The notes beneath the pieces were generated by a model. That model was not told where the DNA came from and did not search any database. It saw only the letters and a list, made by a program, of their open reading frames with translations. This document shows, one piece after another, positions 56,838-64,000 of a stretch of DNA of 64,000 bases (the stretch's first letter is position 1; each line of letters begins with the position of its first letter). Source of the DNA: Arion vulgaris. Its lineage: Eukaryota; Mollusca; Gastropoda; Stylommatophora; Arionidae. Both the position numbers and the translations under genes were made by a program. The stretch lies in NCBI GenBank assembly GCA_020796225.1, contig CM036765.1, positions 34,996,066-35,060,065 on the forward strand, read 5' to 3'.

Positions 56838-57125
56838 CTGTAGCCTGTGACGCCCTGTCGCATATGGGAGCAGCAAATGCATACAATTCTTCTTTAATTG
56901 TTGCTGTACTCTGTATTGTGTTTCAGATGGAATTCATTTTGTTCAGTACTTGTTATACTGTTCTCATCCGGGTCGTTTTGGGTCTTTCACGTTTTCGTCT
57001 AGCTTCTGGTGTCCATCTCAGTGCAGTTATCAGCACAGAGTTACCCTCCTTGCGTATCCCTGTCCGACTCATCTCCAGTGTCACTTTTGCATGATGGTGC
57101 TCATGTGTTGATATGATTCACCTGT
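56838..57125 (-). pseudogene. LINE-F type C-terminal fragment
   Basis: Minus strand: ALRWTPEARRKRERPKTT, RMRTV, a stop, QVLNKMNSI, a stop, NTIQSTATIKEELYAFAAPI. WTPE-RRKRGRPKTTW-RT is a common signature after the RT domain of invertebrate LINEs. Truncated and with stops. Confidence 0.75.
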
Positions 57126-57665
57126 TGATATTGTGTAAGTAGTTAAGGGAACACAACACGTACAATAATAAACACAAAACAGTTCCTGAATGTTTGTTTA
57201 TGTGTAAAACAACAGAAACACTATTTAAACTAGTCATTCTCAACCTGGTAGGCGAGCTTCCCCCCAGGAAGGCGTCAGACAGTATCAGAGAGATGTTAAA
57301 AGTTATGAAAATGTTGGGGATTTTATGTTTTAATAAGTTTTTATAAGAAATTGTTTTTCCGTTTAAAACATGTTTTCTTCATTAAAATTAGGTTCACAAT
57401 TTAAAGAATCTCATTAATTTTGACCCAGGCTGACATTTTTCAAAGATTTCTTTTAAAAAACTTGTCTATTTTAATGTTTACATCTTTCACTGGCAATATT
57501 ATTGTTTTTAGGATACAGTGCTGTTATAGAACTCAGAGTAAACCCTTTAATTCAAAATTGTAATGGTAATTAGCCTCTGCGCTCTGATATAAAAAAAAAA
57601 AAAAATCGTCCTGATGTTGAAAATTATGTGCCTCTGCTTAAAGGGGCTTTAATCTTCTACATAAC
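57126..57665. other. Unassigned DNA with a possible hAT end
   Basis: agtcattctcaacctggtag (57231) resembles the start of hAT elements (CAGNGNTTCTCAACCTG) but I find no partner end or TSD. AT-rich otherwise, with an A16 run at 57591-57606. Confidence 0.3.
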
Positions 57666-57667
57666 AA

Positions 57668-57998
57668 ACCATTTCCCTAAAGTTTAAACATATTAAAGTT
57701 ATTATCAGTTATAAGCCTTACAGAACATTGACTAGAGTTTAAACATATTACAGTTATTATCAGTTATAAGCCTTACATAACATTGACTAGAGTTTAAACA
57801 TATTACAGTTATTATCAGTTATAAGCCTTACATAACATTGACTAGAGTTTAAACATATTACAGTTATTATAAGCCTTACATAACATTGACTAGAGTTTAA
57901 ACATATTACAGTTATTATAAGCCTTACATAACATTGACTAGAGTTTAAACATATTACAGTTATTATAAGCCTTACATAACATTGACTAGAGTTTAAGC
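57668..57998. repeat. 45-55 bp tandem repeat, about 7 units in two length classes
   Basis: Unit agagtttaaacatattacag followed by ttattatcagttataagcct or the shorter ttattataagcct, then tacataacattgact. The 10-bp length difference (cagttatta) splits the array into a long-unit left half and short-unit right half. Confidence 0.94.
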
Positions 57999-58434
57999 AT
58001 ATATCTAGAACATTGATGCTGATAATTTGCAGTGGGCCAACTACCAAGTTATAACAACAAAAATAACCCGTACCATTATATTTTCAGACATCAGACGCAC
58101 TCCATCTTTCTAACTAGCTAACTAGAACCGACGTCGCAGTGACTTCACTGTTGAAATATACTTAAATGTGTAATCTTCAAATAGTGTGACTACAAAATAG
58201 TTCATTAACTTCTTGTACTAAGCAGGACAAAACAAAAGTACTATTCATTATTTATGTCGACTAATATAAATCAACAATGCTAATTTGAAAAGTAATATTC
58301 GATGAAAGTATTTTGTATGAATTTTCTGTTTTCAAGTTGCAGTTTTTGGCATCACATATTATGCAAAATTTAAACCCTGCGTGTCTGAGAACATTGATGA
58401 ATATTTATCAAGTGAATCTAAGAAAACACTGTCC
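57999..58434. other. Unassigned DNA
   Basis: No recognisable feature. Confidence 0.3.
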
Positions 58435-58600
58435 ATAAAATATGAGATTGATGAACAACACAACGTGTTATGTTATTCATTCTCTACATAAAATATGAGA
58501 TTGATGAACAACACAACGTGTTATGTTATTCATTCTCTACATAAAATATGAGATTGATGAACAACACAACGTGTTATGTTATTCATTCTCTACAGAAAAT
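58435..58600. repeat. 53-bp tandem repeat, 3 units
   Basis: Unit aaaatatgagattgatgaac plus aacacaacgtgttatgttat plus tcattctctacat; the units are almost identical and contain a short palindromic core (aacacaacgtgtt). Confidence 0.95.
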
Positions 58601-58826
58601 ATCCAGGTTGTTTGTTTTTATGTTTGAGTTGAAAAAAGATAATTTTGTGCTTTTTTTTGGTATGTACTGGTGTGCACTAATGAAGGCTTATCAGTCGACA
58701 CGTAGGTGTTTCTGTTGAGTACTCGTATGTCCTTACTTTAATAAAGCTAGAATTGTTATTTATGCTCACATCTCTTCTCTGCGATCAAGTTAAATCTTAC
58801 TTGTTAACATTTCATTAAAGACAATA

Positions 58827-58919
58827 GGTAAACACGTAAAAACAAAGTACTACAGTTTTACAAAATACATAAACAGTGACGATAAACAGCAACGTTTCGA
58901 CCAAAAGGCCTTTATCAAG
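58827..58919 (-). mobile_element. HH element, 93 bp, perfect 13-bp TSD
   Basis: TSD attaaagacaata at 58814-58826 and 58920-58932. On the minus strand it begins cttgataaaggccttttggt and cgaaacgttgctg and ends tttttacgtgtttacc. ggcc and gguc form a 4-bp helix directly before gaaac, the arrangement of stem II in a hammerhead ribozyme. The preceding core reads uugauaa instead of cugauga. It is the shortest complete unit of the family here. Confidence 0.8.
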
Positions 58920-58965
58920 ATTAAAGACAATATCACTTTTGTTTTGAAACCAAAAAGTCATGCAG

Positions 58966-61151
58966 TATATGCACTCTATCAGAATGTAACATTACAGTTT
59001 CATTATAAGAAACTCTATCAGAATGTAACATTACAGTTTCATTATAAGAAACTCTATCAGAATGTAACATTACAGTTTCATTATAAGAAACTCTATCAGA
59101 ATGTAACATTACAGTTTCATTATAAGAAACTATCAGAATGTAACATTACAGTTTCATTATAAGAAACTCTATCAGAATGTAACATTACAGTTTCATTATA
59201 AGAAACTCTATCAGAATGTAACATTACAGTTTCATTATAAGAAACTCTATCAGAATGTAACATTACAGTTTCATTATAAGAAACTCTATCAGAATGTAAC
59301 ATTACAGTTTCATTATAAGAAACTCTATCAGAATGTAACATTACAGTTTCATTATAAGAAACTCTATCAGAATGTAACATTACAGTTTCATTATAAGAAA
59401 TTCTATCAGAATGTAACATTACAGTTTCATTATAAGAAATTCTATCAGAATGTAACATTACAGTTTCATTATAAGAAATTCTATCAGAATGTAACATTAC
59501 AGACATTATAAGAAATTCTATCAGAATGTAACATTACAGTTTCATTATAAGAAATTCTATCAGAATGTAACATTACAGTTTCATTATAAGAAACTCTATC
59601 AGAATGTAACATAACAGTTTCATTATAAGAAATTCTATCAGAATGTAACATTACAGTTTCATTATAAGAAATTCTATCAGAATGTAACATTACAGTTTCA
59701 TTATAAGAAATTCTATCAGAATGTAACATTACAGTTTCATTATAAGAAACTCTATCAGAATGTAACATTACAGTTTCATTATAAGAAACTCTATCAGAAT
59801 GTAACATTACAGTTTCATTATAAGAAACTCTATCAGAATGTAACATTACAGTTTCATTATAAGAAACTCTATCAGAATGTAACATTACAGTTTCATTATA
59901 AGAAATTCTATCAGAATGTAACATTACAGTTTCATTATAAGAAACTCTATCAGAATGTAACATTACAGTTTCATTATAAGAAACTCTATCAGAATGTAAC
60001 ATTACAGTTTCATTATAAGAAATTCTATCAGAATGTAACATTACAGTTTCATTATAAGAAACTCTATCAGAATGTAACATTACAGTTTCATTATAAGAAA
60101 TTCTATCAGAATGTAACATTACAGTTTCATTATAAGAAACTCTATCAGAATGTAACATTACAGTTTCATTATAAGAAATTCTATCAGAATGTAACATTAC
60201 AGTTTCATTATAAGAAACTCTATCAGAATGTAACATTACAGTTTCATTATAAGAAACTCTATCAGAATGTAACATTACAGTTTCATTATAAGAAACTCTA
60301 TCAGAATGTAACATTACAGTTTCATTATAAGAAACTCTATCAGAATGTAACATTACAGTTTCATTATAAGAAACTCTATCAGAATGTAACATTACAGTTT
60401 CATTATAAGAAACTCTATCAGAATGTAACATTACAGTTTCATTATAAGAAACTCTATCAGAATGTAACATTACAGTTTCATTATAAGAAACTCTATCAGA
60501 ATGTAACATTACAGTTTCATTATAAGAAACTCTATCAGAATGTAACATTACAGTTTCATTATAAGAAACTCTATCAGAATGTAACATTACAGTTTCATTA
60601 TAAGAAACTCTATCAGAATGTAACATTACAGTTTCATTATAAGAAACTCTATCAGAATGTAACATTACAGTTTCATTATAAGAAACTCTATCAGAATGTA
60701 ACATTACAGTTTCATTATAAGAAACTCTATCAGAATGTAACATTACAGTTTCATTATAAGAAACTCTATCAGAATGTAACATTACAGTTTCATTATAAGA
60801 AATTCTATCAGAATGTAACATTACAGTTTCATTATAAGAAACTCTATCAGAATGTAACATAACAGTTTCATTATAAGAAATTCTATCAGAATGTAACATT
60901 ACAGTTTCATTATAAGAAATTCTATCAGAATGTAACATTACAGTTTCATTATAAGAAATTCTATCAGAATGTAACATTACAGTTTCATTATAAGAAACTC
61001 TATCAGAATGTAACATTACAGTTTCATTATAAGAAACTCTATCAGAATGTAACATTACAGTTTCATTATAAGAAACTCTATCAGAATGTAACATTACAGT
61101 TTCATTATAAGAAACTCTATCAGAATGTAACATTACAGTTTCATTATAAGA
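58966..61151. repeat. 39-bp tandem array, about 56 units
   Basis: Unit cagaatgtaacattacagtt plus tcattataagaaactctat. Variation is almost confined to aaactct/aaattct, plus two acataac units, one 4-bp deletion (59130) and one damaged unit (59501). The 13-codon period gives frames of up to 567 codons on the minus strand; this is an artefact of periodicity. Very high identity suggests recent expansion. Confidence 0.98.
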
Positions 61152-61254
61152 ATAGATGGATAAAGTCAGCAGATAAAACATTTGCAAATTTAAGCATTAA
61201 GTGAAGAGTTCGTTTTCACAACATGAGTGGTTTAGGGCATACAGTTCTAGGATC

Positions 61255-61358
61255 GCACTTTCTTAGACGAACGGCTCACGATGTGTGATGTGGTGGACAT
61301 CACGCTTGCTTCTTTTATTTTCCATTGTTTCTGTGGTATCCAGTTAAGTCGGAGTCGA
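61255..61358 (-). mobile_element. SINE-2 remnant, decayed
   Basis: cggctcacgatgtgtgatgt, ggtggacatcacgcttgctt and ggtatccagttaagtcggag follow the SINE-2 order. It ends where Rep-6 begins. Confidence 0.65.
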
Positions 61359-61361
61359 ATT

Positions 61362-61610
61362 TCTTCTTCTTCGAACGCTCCATATCGACCATTTGTTAAC
61401 CACTTTGTGTGATCTGAGCCTAAGGGCGATTGTACGTTGTGCCAGTTATGCGCCTGAAAGTAGGCCAGCACATCCGATTTCTGCAACGATTTTTATTTAC
61501 TAGGTAGCTTCCTAGTTCCTACATCAGTCGCATCTTACGACATGCATTATAGGTCGGAGTGGTACTATTCTTTGCTTCCCTTATGGGCCCCGGCAACACA
61601 CAGGCGAGGA
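61362..61610 (-). mobile_element. Rep-6 copy
   Basis: Starts with ttcttcttcttcgaacgctc (complement of the GAA tail) and carries aggccagcacatccgatttc, ttacgacatgcattataggt and gggccccggcaacacac. It appears to have inserted into or beside the SINE-2 remnant. Confidence 0.75.
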
Positions 61611-62183
61611 TTGAACTAAGAGCCTTTACAATAGAAATTTAGTAGAGACAAGGTGACATGAATAATATCTGTTTGTATCAGTTATAAAGTGATATATTCA
61701 AATCCAGTCATAGTCGTAGATTCCCCGCAATGGATATGCAATATGTACGTATCATAGAGTTAACCACTATGCTGGAGGAATGGGATGCCATTGTGGGTCA
61801 TCACCGGACTCGTGTAGGCAACTAATTTCTCTATTTCTGATTATGAGCATTTCAAACTGATATCAGAGGGTGTAGTATAGTAGTTTCAGTCGTGTTTACA
61901 CATCGTTGCTGGATTACAGTGCATAGTTAATCTTTTATGTCGCCGGTTCTGTTGATACACTCTTGCAGCAGGTTATTATTTGCACATGTTATGCTAGCAC
62001 TTCATACCATCTTTTGTCTTGCCTACCGTCGTCAACCTCTTCTTCTATAAAAGCATTGTATAATGTTGTATTGATAAGTGAATTATTTGAACATGTTATT
62101 GTGTTTGCCTTTGTTTCATTTCTGCTATGATTCTATAGCAACATCACCAACGCGTAATGATATCATACTTAGATCGATAAATC
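61611..62183. other. Unassigned DNA
   Basis: No recognisable feature. Confidence 0.3.
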
Positions 62184-62191
62184 ATCTAGAC

Positions 62192-62560
62192 CAGCGTTTC
62201 TCAAAGTGGGAGGCACAATATATTCAGTGAGCACTGAAACGTTCTAGGGGAAAGGGTGGGGGTGGAGGGGAGGGGAAGGGCGATAGTGGATTCAGAAGAA
62301 TTTGGAGGGTGTTCAGGCGATTAGGGGTCAGTGACTCCTTAAAGAAGAAATTAATAATAAATATTTTAAAATAAATTATTTTCCTGATTTTGTGATTGAA
62401 TAATCTTTAAATTTGAATTTTGCATTTAAGTTCATCTTATGCCCATCTTACACGATCCATTTTTTCACCAATTTTCTATTTCATGCAAATAATCATTTGA
62501 AAATTGACCGTGTATGACAGAAATATATATCAATTTTCTATGTCAAAGAGAAAACAGAGC

Positions 62561-62628
<68 letters not shown>

Positions 62629-62728
62629 GAGGGCTGGGTTTGGCAGACTGTTATAGTGTGGAGAGGGGCGTTACAAAGTTTATGTTGTGCAAAGTGGGCG
62701 GTGAGTCGAAAAGGTATGGGAATCTATG
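62192..62728. mobile_element. Non-autonomous hAT-like DNA transposon with perfect 8-bp TSD
   Basis: atctagac lies immediately outside both ends (62184-62191, 62729-62736). The left end cagcgtttctcaaagtgg is a textbook hAT terminus; the right end, complemented, reads catagattcccatacctt, an imperfect partner. Length is 537 bp, with no transposase frame. Internal parts include a G-rich block (62247-62285) and a TA microsatellite. hAT transposases make 8-bp TSDs, which supports the assignment. Confidence 0.88.
62562..62624. repeat. TA microsatellite inside the hAT element
   Basis: More than 30 uninterrupted TA/AT dinucleotides. Confidence 0.97.
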
Positions 62729-62954
62729 ATCTAGACAATAAGAAACTCTTTAACAAATCCTATTTTGGAGATGAACAAATGCAACAGAAGAAGACTAAGA
62801 GAAAGTAGTTACAGTCAAGGAATGATGATACAATTAACCATACTATGAGAAGACAATTCATGTTTTCGTGATATCATTTTACTCAGGACAAGCGCAGTTG
62901 TGATCTATGATCGTCTAACAGTAGTCGGTACGGCACTTGATGATGATATACTAA

Positions 62955-62976
62955 TTTCAGAGAGAGAAATAGAGAT

Positions 62977-63016
<40 letters not shown>
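62955..63016. repeat. GA microsatellite
   Basis: GA run with a few interruptions. Confidence 0.95.
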
Positions 63017-63024
<8 letters not shown>

Positions 63025-63224
63025 GACGTGCTTTGATGAAAATCACAGGTCGCTAGGGTGTTGAAGACGGGTAAGATCGTAGTACTTCGGTCGCACAACG
63101 ACAATTTGTTGTATGATGACACATTTATTGATGGTGAATGTATACACCCAGCTATAATAACACCAGAAATAATAACACCCAGCTATTCCAGTAGTGACTA
63201 AAAGACAAGATTATAAATTCAATC

Positions 63225-63690
63225 TTTATACCAACACTGTGCTACCAGAGCCAAACATGGGCACTGACAAAAGAACAAGAAAGGAAAATTACCACATAAT
63301 GCGAAATGAGATGCCTGAGGAAAGCAGTAAATAAAACAAGAAGAGACCATATAAGAAATGAGGAATTAGAAGAACAGTCGGAACAACACCTGCTATTAGA
63401 TTTATTGAAAAACATCAAATGGTTTGGCCACTTGGTCAGAATGAACCCGAATACACCAGTTGCAAGAGCGTACAACCTGAAAATGGAATCATCAAGGGGA
63501 AAGGGCAGACCAAGAAAAAGATGGGTTGATGAAGTTACAGACATCTTAAAACTCCACAATACCACAGCATATCAAGCGACCGAGCGTGCATTATCTCCGA
63601 AACCGATCATCAGTTAAACCTGCTACGCCTAGCGGCAAAAAAAGCAGAGAAGGACAAAAGAAAAAAGAAAGAAAGAAGAATGTATACATC
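63225..63690 (+). pseudogene. LINE-C reverse transcriptase C-terminal region
   Basis: In one long frame: EMRCLRKAVNKTRRDHIRNE, EEQSEQHLLLDLLKNIKWFG, HLVRMNPNTPVARAYNLKME, SSRGKGRPRKRWVDEVTDIL. Upstream, CYQSQTW-like sequence (gctaccagagccaaacatgg) appears with shifted frame, and downstream LLRLAAKKAEKDKRKKK. It is the least damaged member of the type here (103 codons open), still only a fragment. Confidence 0.88.
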
Positions 63691-63779
63691 ATCTTGAGAA
63701 GTTTGAAATCACACTTTGTTCCAACAAGACTGAACGACTAAGGAGCAAAATGACGAGTTTGTTCAACAGTGTGATACGG

Positions 63780-63870
63780 TAACAATCAGCATGCATACGT
63801 TTCAACGTCTGATGTGGAAGAATGAGCACCTATAGTTTATCCTTAGTGCAATGACGTTGGTGCATCATCA
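63780..63870. repeat. Short dispersed module shared with 23490-23570
   Basis: cagcatgcatac, ttcaacgtctgatgtg, gagcacctatag and gtgcaatgacgt align with catcagtatgcatac, ttcaatatctgttggg, gagcacctatgg and gtgcaatgacgt. Nature unknown. Confidence 0.5.
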
Positions 63871-63871
63871 T

Positions 63872-64000
63872 CATCATCATCAAATAGCTTGTCCTGAGCA
63901 GAACATTGCAACCATAGCAGTCCGTCTGAATTTCTCTATCATAGGCCAGATGTCCTGTCGTTGCAGCCGTTATGCTCAAATCATGAGTTACATTCTAAAT
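63872..64000 (-). pseudogene. LINE-E 3' end, cut by window edge
   Basis: A CAT run (complement of an ATG-type tail) is followed by aaatagcttgtcctgagcag, ctatcataggccagatgtcc and gcagccgttatgctcaaatc, the same order as at 46205-46330. The coding part lies beyond the window. Confidence 0.78.

Noticed and set aside
59120..61187. A 567-codon minus-strand frame with a 13-residue repeat
   Set aside because: It is the 39-bp array read in phase. There is no non-repeat domain, signal peptide or conserved start, and variation does not favour synonymous sites as far as I can see.

Overview
This is a 64-kb piece of a eukaryotic nuclear genome, and almost everything I can identify in it is repetitive DNA. 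I find no intact host protein gene, rRNA gene or convincing functional tRNA gene. The best protein-level signals are decayed non-LTR retrotransposons (LINEs), including an I-type element with an RNase H domain, plus one Tc1/mariner-like transposase remnant. At least five families of tRNA-derived SINE, poly-A or GAA tails and very long micro- and minisatellites point to an invertebrate metazoan. A mollusc is my best guess, at low confidence and not proved by any single gene.

Tandem arrays cover roughly a third of the window. The large ones are: 47-bp units at 1413-2875, 51-bp at 4917-6140, about 60-bp at 8543-9478, about 33-bp at 11850-13462, a CAT-rich array at 14757-17978, 39-bp at 29355-33005, 37-bp at 36825-41122, 35-bp at 43556-44320 and another 39-bp family at 58966-61151. 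Many have unit lengths divisible by three and so generate long but meaningless open frames on one or both strands.

Between the arrays lies a dense layer of dispersed elements, many with target-site duplications (TSDs) that can be read directly. SINE-1 (about 205 bp, 10 copies) has readable TSDs at eight copies. SINE-2 has three clear copies, each with a 12-15 bp TSD. SINE-3, SINE-4 and SINE-5 have three to five copies each. A short element family carrying a hammerhead-ribozyme-like core occurs three times. A 537-bp non-autonomous hAT element at 62192-62728 has a perfect 8-bp TSD. LINE fragments fall into at least six 3'-end types, called A-F here. Several insertions are nested, which gives a relative chronology: SINE-2 inside LINE-A, SINE-1 inside LINE-C and LINE-D, a LINE fragment inside LINE-B, and SINE-3 inside SINE-3.

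The most interesting pattern is that several tandem arrays appear to have been seeded from dispersed elements. The 51-bp array matches the 3' end of LINE-C, a 24-bp array is an expansion inside a SINE-4 copy, a 20-bp array grows out of the tRNA-like head of a SINE-5 copy, and a 63-bp repeat lies at the end of a tRNA-like sequence. The 37-bp array also shows a 10-unit (370-bp) higher-order repeat. Family names (SINE-1 to SINE-5, LINE-A to LINE-F, Rep-6, HH) are local labels for this window, not database names.
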